Of a stretch of DNA of 44,836 bases, positions 19,748-31,620 are shown piece after piece. Both the position numbers and the translations under genes were made by a program. The stretch covers positions 1-44,836 of the forward strand of contig MU858297.1 in the NCBI GenBank assembly GCA_033297075.1, in the 5' to 3' direction. The DNA is from Rhypophila decipiens. Its lineage: Eukaryota; Ascomycota; Sordariomycetes; Sordariales; Naviculisporaceae. The notes beneath the pieces are model-generated. The model was not told the origin of the DNA. It saw only the letters and a program-made list of their open reading frames with translations, and did no database searches. The stretch's first letter is position 1. Each line of letters begins with the position of its first letter.

Positions 19748-21285
19748 TGTTGATTATAGTCTCGTTTGTGTTGCTGACTTGCTTGGATGGCTTGGTGTTT
19801 TTATGCGCAGTGTTTAACGTATGTAAACTTGTGCGAGGGTGTTTGGTTGTCCCGGGTCTGGCCTTGCTGATATGCAGATTGGTTTTATCGACCTGACGTT
19901 TCAAATTGAGCAGGTGTATATATGTCGTTGATTGATCTTGTCTTTGTGTAATGAATTGTTGTTTGAAGATTGGCAATTGATGATTGAATACTGGGTGATA
20001 GAGAAGCTTGTCCTGCTCATGTTCAAGTTGCCTGGAGGCTGGTGTTTATAACCTGCGCCGGGTTCTCAAACTTTGCCCGTTCTCAGCTCGTGTTCGTCAT
20101 CAGCTCAGGCTTTCATATGATGAATGATGTCATATCCAGCGTCCCAATCGAGAGGGAGAGGTTGCGTGTGCCAAAAGCCAAGCGTGGAGACTCAAGTCCA
20201 AATAAGCTCTTGCCAAGCGGCTCTGGTGGTCCTCGGAATCGGCACCATCGGCAACGCGGCATACTTCAGAGCCAACATCACACAAAGACCTCAATCATCG
20301 TCATTCTCGGCACATACTGCCGAGTTGCCGAGAACCATTCATAAGCCTGAGTCGTCATCGCGGGAAGCTATCAAGATCCAACCGCCACTTACTTCGACAA
20401 GTCCAGATATCCTCGCCAAGAACAACTGAATGACGGTACGGTGCAGTGATGTAAACAAGAAAACGGAGACCCTGATGGAAAGAAGGCAACGTGAATCCAG
20501 GGAAGGAAAACGGCCAAGATCAAAAACTGGGAAAACTAGGTAAGTTGTATAGAACCATGGACAGAGATGTGTGCCCCTTTGTGTGGATAAAACTAAGACA
20601 CATGAGTCCCGACTCATGGACTATCGGCGAGTTTCTCAGCAACCAAAATGCAACATTACGCTCGAGACACCTCTCTGTGCACCTCGGGTTCATACATTTA
20701 TTATCCAACGTTACTTCAACTATGTGTAGGCTGATTCTCGCCGAATCAAGACACTTGTGGTTACCATCCACATTTCTTCCATTCACAGGGCCAGAGGTCT
20801 CAATATCTAGGCTAGGTAGATTGGCGCTTCTCTTCAATCAAATACGAACAGCACTTCTCAAAGTTTCGGCAAAGTGTCTCTTTTTGATAGCTGTGCCTTA
20901 GACAAGATTGCCCGTACTACTGTTCTACACAACCCATCCAATGATGTCTGTGGAGCAGAGTCAGACTGAGTATTGGTAAGTGCATTACGGATTACGGCAT
21001 TGGATATAAGATGATTGCTTATGGGGGCGGTGGTGCTTACTCATTCGGCTAGAAAGAGATCATTACTTTCATGCAGGGGGTTTCGCGGCTGCCTATGTCG
21101 TGATTAATGAACAAAGTCGCCGAGCAGCATCGTAGCACCATCATCATGCTCAGGGTTATAAGACTCCAGCTCACTCTCAAGAATATTCAAGATTTGAGCT
21201 CTCAGATCAGTAAGCTTTTCATTTCTCAAACTAAAGTCATTCGTTTAGTATCAACTTCATTCTTTCATTCTTCCCGATCGCTCTG
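19748..21285. other. Intergenic, no gene recognised
   Basis: 1.5 kb holding the probable promoters of the Gly-rich gene (leftward) and the AA14-like gene (rightward). The open frames present lack motifs or plausible composition. Confidence 0.4.
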
Positions 21286-21293
21286 TATATAAG
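21286..21293 (+). promoter_or_regulatory. TATA box of the AA14-like gene
   Basis: TATATAAG lies 65-72 bp upstream of the ATG at 21358, a normal distance for a fungal core promoter, and is followed by a pyrimidine-rich stretch. Confidence 0.5.
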
Positions 21294-21357
21294 ACTTTTT
21301 CATCTGTACATACATATCTTGCATAAGCCAACCTGATCCTCTTGTTGACTATCCAAA

Positions 21358-23052
21358 ATGTTAACCAAGACAGCCATACTAGCCGCTCTGGCAACAGGGG
21401 CATTCGGCCACATTGGCATCTGGACACCGGGGATGTACTGCCGAGTAAGATTCTCCTTCCCCCCTCACCCATAAAAACCACCCACTAACCATGGCGCCCC
21501 CTTTTCTCATGAATCAGGGCGGAAACAACACCACCATTGACGACAGCAACACAAACCTAGTGGTCAACCCTCTCTACCAACTGGCCAAGTCAAAATGGTG
21601 GATGCAAGCCGACCGGGGGTGCGACGTCGTCCCGCCCACAAACGGGGACTCACTCGCCCTCCCAGCCGGCGGTTCTTTCCAAGTCGAAATGGCAGAGAAT
21701 CGCGCCTTCACGACCCTGTCCTACAACGGAGGTCTGACGACCGACTGGACAGACGGCAAGACTCGCTCTGAGCCCTGGCATGGTCCGTTGGATGGTGGCG
21801 AAGGCTGCCTTGTGGACAACCCTGATGGCCAGGGCGGTCCGTTGCATACGCAGAGTCAGGAGCGCGCGACGGGAACGGCATTTGCCATTTCGTATAATTC
21901 GGATATACGAGATGTGAATATGGAGAATCTGGTTGTGTTTTCGGTTTTGAAGAAGTTTGTAGCTCCCTCCACTTGCTCTTCCTTTTTGTTGTGAACTTGG
22001 AATTGTCGACTGACGAGTTATTGACCTATAGCACGCCGTGCAAACGCAAAGCAGTTTACGATGTTCCCAAGGATCTTCCCCATTGTCCTCCAGGCGGCTG
22101 CTATTGTGCATGGTTGTGGGTGCCGGAAGGATGTATGTTCTTTTCCACTTTCTTGTGCTGCTGCCCTCCACCTAGCTCCTCAGTTCACCCCCTTCATGAA
22201 TTACATTTCGTCAGATATAACTAACAGTAGTCTGCACACAGGTGGCCAACCAAACATGTAAGAGTTTCCCCGGTTGAACTGACAGTCCGAATCCATTGTC
22301 CGCATGAAACCTCCGAATACGTACTTGTTAAGCCGACAATCTCGTACTGACAATGCTGGTTCTTGTACACTACAGGTACATGCAAAACTTCAAATGCCAC
22401 GTAACGGGAAGCACCTCGACCAAGAAACTCGGCAAGGCCAAACCGCCCGTCTACTGCGCCAATGATGCCTCCAAGTGCGTCAAAGGTCCCAAGCAGATGA
22501 TTGTCTGGCATCGTACGTCGTCCTTTTCCCCCAAAACTTCAAATTAATCTGTACCTCGGTCCACTAATATGTGAAATACAAAACCAAACAGAAGCAGAAG
22601 GCAACAACGTAGTCACCCCCAACGACGTAACCCCGCCCTACAACAGCAAAATGGGCTTTCTCCCCGGCGCGCAGAACGACATCTTTGAAGAATCCCCGGC
22701 CAGTCCCACCACCACCACCTCTTCCCCATCCACGGCGCCCACTGGGAGTGCCCCGAGCAGAATAGGATGCTACACAGACAGCGGATCCCCACGCGTCTTC
22801 ATTTACGCCATGCAAATCCCCGAGGGCGCCCAGAACATGACTCCCCAGCGGTGTATCAACGCCTGCAAGAACGGGGGCTACACCTTTGCGGGACTGGAAT
22901 ACGTGACTGAGTGCTGGTGTGGGATGGGCAGCCAACCACCGAGTTCGAGTCTCAAAGTGCCGGATGGAGAGTGTAATGCGCCTTGTGCGGGAGATGCGGG
23001 CAAGACCTGTGGTGGGGCTTGGTTATTGGAGGTTTGGAAGGTTTCTTCTTGA
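21358..23052 (+). CDS. AA14-like lytic polysaccharide monooxygenase with C-terminal WSC domain
   Basis: Six exons (21358-21444, 21518-21954, 22032-22132, 22242-22257, 22376-22512, 22592-23052) join to 412 aa. A 17-residue signal peptide ends just before His18 (HIGIW), so the mature enzyme starts with the histidine needed for a copper histidine brace; the probable second His is 139 (GGPLHTQ). Further AA14-like landmarks are [51 protein letters not shown] and GCGGQPNMYMQNFKC, the last joined only through a 16-bp exon. After a Thr/Ser/Pro linker (about 285-300) comes a WSC domain with its Cys set (about 302-411), known to bind fungal or plant glycans. Secreted oxidative cleavage of xylan or another polysaccharide is the likely role. 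The GTTTGT donor of intron 2 is unusual but restores the family sequence. Confidence 0.85.
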
Positions 23053-23281
23053 TCTTTACTAGCTTTACCTGCCCTGAAAGAAGGCGAATCGGAAAGGGGA
23101 AGGGTGATATTTGATCAAATGTGGACGTGGTGGAGGAATAAGGGCGGGCGGGATGTCGATATATATCATGTTGGCGGACCAAGACAAACACGGAGACAAA
23201 CGACAAGTGATCAAAAAGTCAATGTGAATTATATATAAAAAGAGAAGGTTTAGTCTCAGAGATGAGCATTCTCTGATATCA

Positions 23282-23394
23282 TGACAAGAGTGGGATTCGA
23301 ACCCACGCCCTTTCGGACCACGGAATCCTGGTGGATGAGGATGTTATCAAGGTAGACCTTAACGTGGCGCCTTAGACCGCTCGGCCATCTTGCC
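23282..23394 (-). tRNA. tRNA-Leu (anticodon AAG) with a 33-nt intron
   Basis: 113 nt including intron. The acceptor stem GGCAAGA/TCTTGTC pairs with one G-T wobble, followed by discriminator A. The D arm is GCCGAGCGGTCTAAGGC. The anticodon stem CCACG/CGTGG encloses TTAAGG-intron-C, giving anticodon AAG. The intron (23324-23356) sits one base 3' of the anticodon, the canonical position. The long variable arm (TCCGAAAGGGC region) and T arm GTGGG-TTCGAAT-CCCAC fit a class II tRNA-Leu. Confidence 0.92.
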
Positions 23395-26300
23395 TGGTGC
23401 TGGTTGACGAATGTTTGTGGATTGTGTGGCTTGTGAATGGAGACAGTCGGGCTGGACATGACTCGGGTAGTTGGTTTGGCTTTGGGGGCTGTAGAGCAGT
23501 CAACAACGATCCCCAGGTGGATCTTATGCATTCAACATAAAAAAATCACTATCCATGAACTAATCGAGTATCGGCATTTGAGCCAAGATATTTGTGTTTG
23601 CCTGCATAGGTGTGGTGCTAGGATTTCAGGAATGGCGAACACGCCGATAGAGGTGTGCGAATCATTTCCCGGAACCACGCCCCAAAACGAGAAACAGACA
23701 GGTCTCCCCCTCCTGCCTCAAAAATATATCACACTTTCTAGCGGTTCAATGGCCCATTCTGCGGCGCGACATTGTTTCAAATCGGGTTGTCAATTCTGTA
23801 AAGCGGATATTGGCCATTGGACACGTTGAAGCCCAGATCTCCAGATCTCCAAGATATATCAGTCTCCTTAATTCCATAAAGCAAAGGTTTGGTCAAGTCG
23901 TAATGTGAATAGCTAGGCGAAAATGTGTTCGTGGTCGTGGACGCCTAATGAACGATGCGATTTTCGATCCTCAAGGATTCTGGTGGCGTGCAAAACGCTG
24001 GCAAGTTCCGGACTTCTGTGATATGTCCTTCTCCTATCACCGACAAAGACAGATTTAGTTCCGCGGAAAGCAATTCCTCCATAGTACTGGTGATATTGGG
24101 GAGTTCCATAGTATAGATTCACTGCATGTAAGGGCCTGGCACGTATTTATCATTCTTCTCTGAGATTGGTTGGTTTGGGTCTTCACATGGCTATATGTGC
24201 CTCTTTGTATCCGGCGCTACTCGGATGTCTTCATCATTGTTTGGGGTCCGTTTATTTTCATCCCCTTTCGGTTCGTCCTGGGCTGATGGTTACCTGTTGC
24301 TACCAGAAGAGTTTGAACAGCTACGACCTTATATGACCGGAAATTCTCTACAAATAGGCTTGTGAGCGTCTGTTTGGTCTCTGTCGGTGTAGTGGTTCAG
24401 GTCCAGAAGTCTCTTGATCATAATGGAGAATTAAGAGCCCGTGAAGAGTAATGATCGGCGCGCAACCTGTATCAAACGTGCAGCATCCAGGTAAGCAAAC
24501 AGGTTGAGGACAATGGATGAATATGATGATCCTTGCTGGATTAACTGGAAGGATCGAGGGCGGTGAGGGCCACTCCTATTTACTTCCTGGGTCTACAAAG
24601 GCAGTCCTTGTTGATGAACGAACTGCAGCAGGAATCCTCATACTCACCGCAATCTTGGTGATAGATGCAGGCAGGGACCTGGATCTGCCCCACAGCGCCT
24701 AATGCTCCTCGCGTGGTTGCAATTATGCACCCCTTCGGAGCAACCCAGCCCGTCCAGTGGATCGACACCCACGCCGCGAGGATATAAGGGTAAAACTGGC
24801 CCCCATGTGGCGTCCCGTAAGTTATCCGGCACTGTTTATAGGTGCGGTCGAAAGTTTAGCAGGTCTTGTAGTGTGCGGCGTGGTGATTTAGTGGCGCATC
24901 CATGTTCTAGAATACAGAGCATGTGCCCTTTGGCAAGGATGAGTACGAAATGCTTGATTCATCTTCATCCCTGTTTCTGTCGCGTTCTCGCGTGGGAATA
25001 TGTGACTCGCCCCCACCTGCCATTCAACCCAGGAGGCCTGCGTCTCACCGTTGAGCTGCCTCATGAATCCCACATAGCGATGGTAAGTGGCATAGCGGCA
25101 TGCAGGGTATATGTACCCTGTCCTTGCTGAGTATCCGACACTGCTAAGATCAGCATGAGAAAGATATATGTAATCAAGAGGCTGCAATCCCCGAAAATGA
25201 GGGGAAATGGGGCCTTGGACATCGACGTCTGGACCGCTTCGCGAGGGGCCTTGATGAAGTCCATCGCGAAGAGAGGGCAGAGACCATTTGGGTAGCGTTT
25301 GCGCAGAGCGATACTGTCCTCGCCACGTCAGTGGAACCATATTTTCGGCGTTGACATGGAACTTTGGATATAGATAGGGCTGGAGACACGTGTTTTCTGG
25401 GAGCTTTGACCAGGAACTGATAAGTAAAGGACAAGAAGACCTGGGAGTCGTAAGCATGCAAGTAACCACACAACAAACTGGTCCGGCATCAACCGAGGAA
25501 CTGGAGAGGACAGGGCCAATGGTCAGCTATGAACGACAAAGTGAATAAAGTTCCATGCTTGAACAAGTCCCTGGTCCAGCTGGTATGGTTCTAAGCTCAT
25601 ATCTGAGTCAACCAGTCCTACGCCTTGGAGAATGGGAGTACAGTGTGTGTGTATTCGTCAGGGATTGTACCCGGCTATGGACTTTCCCGTGTCGTTCAAA
25701 TAGGATTTTACAGTTGGGTCGACCCCTATCCCCGCACCTATGAGCCCCCAAAGTGCATGTTTATTGACGCCAAGACATTTACCCCTTAAATCGGCAACGG
25801 AAACAAACAAAATCGGAGTTTGGTGTTGTCACTCTTGACTCTACAACGAACAAGGGATGCCAAACATCTTGGCCTTCAAAGGACCGAATGGAAAGATCGG
25901 GACATTTAAGCGACTCTCCCTGGACCGCTCCCTGCCGCGCCCCGACGGTTCCGGACCGCTGCATCTACCTTCAGTTGTCGCCGTATCATCGAGGCGTCAG
26001 CCCTAGCTCCCAGATGCGGCGGGTGCTTTCGTTCGCAACCTTCGCCATTCTTGGCACGCGGCTTGCCTCGACTACTATAACAGTGATACAAGTCAGCAAA
26101 CTCCATTACAGCACTCTACTCCTCCTCTTTGTGGCCGGTGGCACTCATGTTTATAAGTTAGCTACGAGGTAGCCAGGGAACCAATCTGACCAGCGTTACG
26201 AGGCACTGGATTTTATGTCTGCCGTCCTTGGAGTGCCCCAAGAACCGTCCCGTCATAGCACTGCTGCCGGTCCAGGAAAAGCCCCGTTCTTCCACACAAC

Positions 26301-27311
26301 CTTGTTCGGAGCTCACACAGAATCCTACCCCAACATTAGCCCGTCTTACTGAGCGTACAGCGCTGGGAAGAAGTACCGATCCACATAGAATTGGAACCCC
26401 AATGTGATCTTGGAGCTGCTGGCAAATCGCTGAAACTTGTTGCAGCGGAAGCGAGTCAATTTATGGCCGTTATCTGTCTTCTGCAATTAGCATTAAAATG
26501 AGCCGCATGTCCAACAGTTGAGACTGTAGGCAGTTGTCGCGCCATCATGATCATCATGGTCTTGTGCATTAATCATCTGCTTTGGTCCAATCCAGCCATT
26601 GGAAAGGCCTGGAAAGCATATCCAGAATGACCGTGACGCAATCTTGGGGCGGTGTGGGTTGAAAAGGTCATCAAATGGTACCCCATAAGTGCAGAGCACG
26701 TTGACAAATAAAGATTGGAGGGTCTGCTGTGCAGCCAGAGCCCAAAACGCCAGGACTAGCACATCGTCACCAATGGCTGTTCTCTTGGTGGCGCAGTGCA
26801 CGCCCACATCTATTGGACGTTTCACGACAGCGTAAACAGGGCCTGGTATACATCTCCCAATGCCGCCGGGCCACTGGCCCCCTCGCCAAGCAGTCAATCC
26901 TTCCCAACCTATGGCCCTTCTAGTGGACCGCAGACCGTTAAGCATTCATCGTTCTGGATGCACTGAGATAAGGCTCAGAGGACCCTCCTCATGTACGTCA
27001 AAGCAGTCAAGCTGACGCCGGATCATGGAAGTCGAGCTATGGCCTCTGGCCAGCTCTTTAAGAACCCCCTGTATCATCGTGCCAGATCCGCTTTCGTCTC
27101 ACTATCGTTTTCACGCGGATTTATGGAAAGCGCGCCCCGTCCGGCGTCTCTCGATACCAGCCCAACACAGAAGACGAATCGATTCCTCACCGCTAGGATC
27201 GAGACCCACCCACCACTCCCGGCAAAATGCACAGTGGTAGCCGCCTGACGTAAACTCTCCAGTCCTTTTTTCTTCATCCGGGTACCTCTTCTAGACCCGA
27301 GGAGCAGTTCG
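23395..27311. other. 3.9 kb without a recognisable gene
   Basis: No frame here matches a family I know. Weak candidates are: a 54-codon minus-strand ORF at 23945-24109 starting MELPNITSTMEELLSAELNL; a minus-strand frame at 25061-25264 with a hydrophobic segment (LITYIFLMLILAV); and a minus-strand frame at 26493-26945 with faint likeness to the PTH11-type KR..IG.DD.L motif. All may be decayed genes. The last few hundred bases should include the promoter and a missing first exon of the Zn2Cys6 gene. Confidence 0.35.
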
Positions 27312-29630
27312 TTGGGAACTAACAGTGGGCGCCAACCTGATGTTAGATGCGAACCATGCCGCGAGCGGAAGGTCAAGTGCAATCGCATGTTCCCCGAGTG
27401 CAATCGATGTTCGAGGCTTGGATACAAGTGCACCTATCGAGATCGCGTCAGCCACCGGGCCAGCCAAGCCGTCGTCATCCAACAGCTACAAGATCGCATG
27501 AGCCAAGCCGAGGCCCGTCTGGCCCAACAGGGGATTGCTTTGACGCCCGGAGCATCCTCACCTACTTTCCATCATCAAACTATTGCCGCGTCGGGCCTCC
27601 CGCTTCAACCGCCATCGTCCGCGACGTCTTCGGTAGCTGGAAGCATTCCACGAGCATCACTGCAATATCAACACTCACAGTCTCGGGCCGAAATGAGCTA
27701 TTCCACGACTACCCCTATTTCAATGGGGCTAGGACGGCCCGCCGCCGGGTTCGATCGAGTGCGGGTATCGACACACCAAGATGCGCCCAGTCTCATAGGC
27801 TTCGATTTTAGCACACTCGAGACCGCTGATTTCGCACATGACAATCCAACACACACGGAGCAAGGATACGGACTCGCTGGCTCGCTGGGATTGGATATGG
27901 AATCCCCGGCATTGGACTGGAGTCATATACAGCGACAAGCTGCACAAGAGCCCACGTCTCCATATCACTTTCGCTCCGTGAGTCTAGTGTCCACAGACGA
28001 GAGAGTGCATAACATCACGCCCGAGGATCTTGGCGCGCTTCACCAGGTATTCTTCGACAACTTCGCGACCGCCATGCCCATTCTATATCAGGACCGCTTC
28101 TACCGAGAGCTCCGAGACTCGCCAAACGAACTGGCCGTGAACAGTGTAAGCTACACGATATCGCTCCTCGCGATCTTAATCTCCGAGCAATACCGACATC
28201 TTGAACCGACATGTTACACTCTTGCGAGACGATATATTGACGCGTGCGAGACCGAGACTGAGTCCAATACGTTAAACAGCATTCGATTCCTCCAGTCGAT
28301 ACTGTTTCTCACGCGGTACGAGCTAGGCAGAAGAAATTACACACGGGCTTCCATGCTCATGGGACGAGCACTACGGTTAGGGAAGATACTTAGGCTTGAT
28401 GAATTAGATAAGGATCATGGGAATGAGACAGTCTTGGTGTCGACCGGTATAGTTGGAACCCTGCACGGGAAGCTGGCTCCTGCTCAGGACGTCGCCGAAA
28501 TGGAAGAGAGACGGCGATGCATGTGGGCTTTATATGTATTGGACGGATCCAGCGCGATATTTACCGGCTCTTTGGGGCCCCTAGACGATGAAGAGGTATG
28601 AAAGAACCCCATTGGCTGTTCAAGGACATCACGCCAACTTACAAACCACGCAGATGTTTGTTTCACTTCCTTCACCAGGTATTCTCGACAGCAAGTTCAC
28701 ACCAATTCGGATGCCAACCTTGCCCCAAGTGACATCCACGGTAACAAACCCCGAAGAACTCATAGCACCATTTACTGGCCTCGTACTTGTGGCATCTCTT
28801 CTCCGAAGGGTGTTCCACCATGCCAGATCCAGCGACTCATTGCATCCCTCCAGCACAGCAGCCAGCGGCAGCCAAGACCCGCCACCGATATTGACCAAAA
28901 AATATCGCCCAGGCCCCGGGTTCTGGGACCGGCACTACTCGTTGATCCGGGAATGCAAGAAATACGGCAGACTTCTACACCATTTCAGCTCTCCGGGAGT
29001 CTTATACAACGACCCGGTTGCCTTTAACATCCACTTGACATTTTGCGCTACTGCATTGAGGTTATGGGACGCTGCCCTGGACGAGGCTGAGAGGAGCGGG
29101 CTTTCCAGCACTTTGGATAGCACGATACAAATCCAAATGCTTGCAGTCAAAATCGCAAATACTATCCGGTCTACTTGGACAACACAGAGAATGGCAGTAA
29201 GTCTTGCATTAACCAACCCACCCTCCACTTACCTCGTGAACAAAATACGTACAAGGGGCCCCCAGACCTGATTAACAAATTCTCTTGGGCATCTTCACAG
29301 CGCGATAACATCTCGCTAAGCGGGGCCTTTGTGGCTTGGCCACTGTGTATGGCCATAAAGGGGCTCAACCGACGCCCGGCCCAGGACGACGAGCTAGAAC
29401 AAGAACATGAACTTCAAAATGCCGCTTCAAGCGGGAAGGGACGAGGGAAAAGGATCGACTCGCAACCTGCTCAACCACCAGACAACATGGACAGGGTGGC
29501 CTTATTACAGGTGTTATGCGCCGCCTTGGACGAAGTGGAAACTCCCGGCGGGCCTTGGCATGAGAGCATAGCAGGCCTCGTGAACATGGGGCTTCTACAT
29601 GTACAAGGGGACCAAAGACAACACCTTTAG
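27312..29630 (+). CDS. Zn2Cys6 transcription factor with Fungal_trans domain (5' end unresolved)
   Basis: Exons 27312-28595, 28654-29196 and 29301-29630 join in phase; introns of 58 and 104 bp have GTATGA/CAG and GTAAGT/CAG ends. The zinc cluster has C-x2-C-x6-C-x6-C-x2-C-x6-C spacing (CEPCRERKVKC...CNRCSRLGYKC) close to the 5' end. A coiled coil follows (VIQQLQDRMSQAEARLAQQ), and the middle region carries LGRRNYTRASMLMGRALRLG and EERRRCMWALYVLDGSS, typical of PF04082. About 718 aa are visible. The frame is open from a stop at 27246 but contains no ATG before the zinc cluster, so a short upstream exon is needed or the start is lost. It should bind CGG-type sites; the nearest co-oriented candidate target is the UstYa-like gene. 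Confidence 0.88.
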
Positions 29631-31620
29631 CAGGAATGACAGTGATAACATGACTGCGTCATTAGTATTGACATCACAAAACAGATCACCGACCCCAATC
29701 CTCACACGCCTTATAGCTTCCCTTGCATACTGGGCTCCGAGACCTCAGCGTGTTCAAGAGGAGTGTTATATAGATACAATAAGGTAGATTAAAACACATG
29801 TCTATAACCCTCTTCACATCTCGTCTAGCAACCCAGCTAGTCATTGACGAGTTCTGTCACTTTCATCTCTATCAAATACGGATCATCGCGCTGTTTGGCC
29901 AAATAATGTAGTGCAAATCCTGAAGGAATCTACTAGCCAACCAAGTCCCCAGCAAACTCTCAGTCTCTATGCAACTTGATATATTCTAACTACAAGAAAG
30001 GCGGCAAAGAAGCTCCTTCCGGGGCAAACAACACTAACAGCCTTCAATAGACTTTAAGTTATAAGCCCACAGAACCATTCCATAGTCAAGATGTCGTAGA
30101 AACATAAGCTTCGAGTGACGGCAAGTGGCTGGCGGCTGGCCGGGCTCGGCAATGTGGGGCTTATTGCGTCATGGCTTATCGATTAACCCACTTACCCCAC
30201 CACCACTTTCTGCCGTATTCACCGCCTTCGGTACGTACTACAACAACGCGCGATCTTCGCGTTGCTTGATCCTTTCCCCTTTCTTCTTCAACTTAGAATA
30301 ACTACAATACAGTAGGGCTATTAGCAGCTTTGTCTCTTATTTGCCTGCTCGCCGTGACTCTTCGCTCGGCTCGTCGACTTCACGCTGACATTGCCAGACG
30401 AGGAGCAAAAAGTCCTCGTCGCGATTGAGGGAGGTCTCACATGGAAAGAAAAGGTAGACGGTGTCATCCATACCGTCGCTGCGATCAACGGAGGTAATGA
30501 GTATCCTAGGCACTGGTCCCCCTCACACCAAAACTGCATGAGTTGCACTTGTGGCGAATGGCAACAAGGACTGGACAGTCGCCGAAGGACCTCTTAAGGA
30601 TACTATCAGGTAGTCCCTTCACAGGGGTTCTTTGTAATGCCAATAGGACTGTGCTTTCGAGCGATCATGACGGAAGAGGCCTGGAACAGGAATTACTCGC
30701 AAATGGGTCCGACGTACCAGAAAAACACCCGATATATTTGTCAGTCTCCTCGACTCCGAGCAACACGACAACAGTCACCCCAATATTGCTCCATGGGGCC
30801 TTGCGATCTTCGATCGCACAACACTCGAGCTCTGGGTAGGTTGGTAATCTGTACTGGGTGGCTACCTCATTATTCCTATCCTCCCTTTTAACACCAAAAT
30901 CTCCCCCACCTTGCAAAACTTCATCTTACATCCAACTACATTACTTTTTTATTCACTTCTCCACATTTTCATCAGGTTTTACATTAGTTATAGCACTCTG
31001 CAGATACAGCATGTTCTCGGTAATAAAGGAAAATGTGAGCTGATCCTCGGACATAGCAGTCGAACGGACTTCAGCTGGTTCAATATTCCCCTGGGACTTG
31101 GTTACTGGATTGGATAAAAGAGGTCACACTTTAAGAATTATCGCATACTACGACATTGTATGAAGTGGCAGTTACAAGCTTCAATAGGAATCTGAAGTGC
31201 TAAGACTCACTTGCCAGAGTCATTTTGTTTCATGGATAGACAGGCTTTGGCTAGCTGTGGTCTGAGATTTGTTTACGAAAGTCACTTCCTCTAGCTCAAC
31301 ACGTGATTGACAGATGGTCTGTTGGTGATAGTTGTCTTTAGTTGGGATGTGGAGGCAGGAGTCCGGACCGGCAATTAAGACAAATCAGATATAAACCGGT
31401 CATTGGTAGACATGACGATGGATAAAGTACCCCCTCGTTTTCGGATAAATCCGCCACGGCTCTTGTACTAAGATCCGAGCCACGGGATCGTACATAAACC
31501 GACTGGGTCGCATCTTTCTTTGTAAAGTGATTAAAAAGCTTGTTTTTCTCCCCTGGCTCGTTGGATTTGGATCTTGTTCAAAGCATCCAGCGTTGATGTC
31601 CACCTTCAACAGCTTTCACA
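29631..31620. other. Intergenic with coding-like fragments at 30366-30847
   Basis: After the regulator there is AT-rich DNA, then fragments with coding character on the plus strand. Near 30366-30504 the frame reads LVDFTLTLPDEEQKVLVAIE and on through VDGVIHTVAAINGG, followed by a GTAATG donor-like site. Near 30735-30847 a frame reads TPDIFVSLLDSEQHDNSHPN and ends IFDRTTLELWVGW before a stop. No single spliced model joins them cleanly and no family is recognised; a decayed gene is the best guess. Confidence 0.35.

Noticed and set aside
24888..25469. Long minus-strand frame (193 codons)
   Set aside because: No ATG at its start, Cys/Pro/Ser-rich mixed composition, and other frames in the same stretch look equally or more coding-like.
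26493..26945. Minus-strand frame with faint PTH11-like helix
   Set aside because: Only one short segment resembles the family; no second helix motif or splice model supports it.
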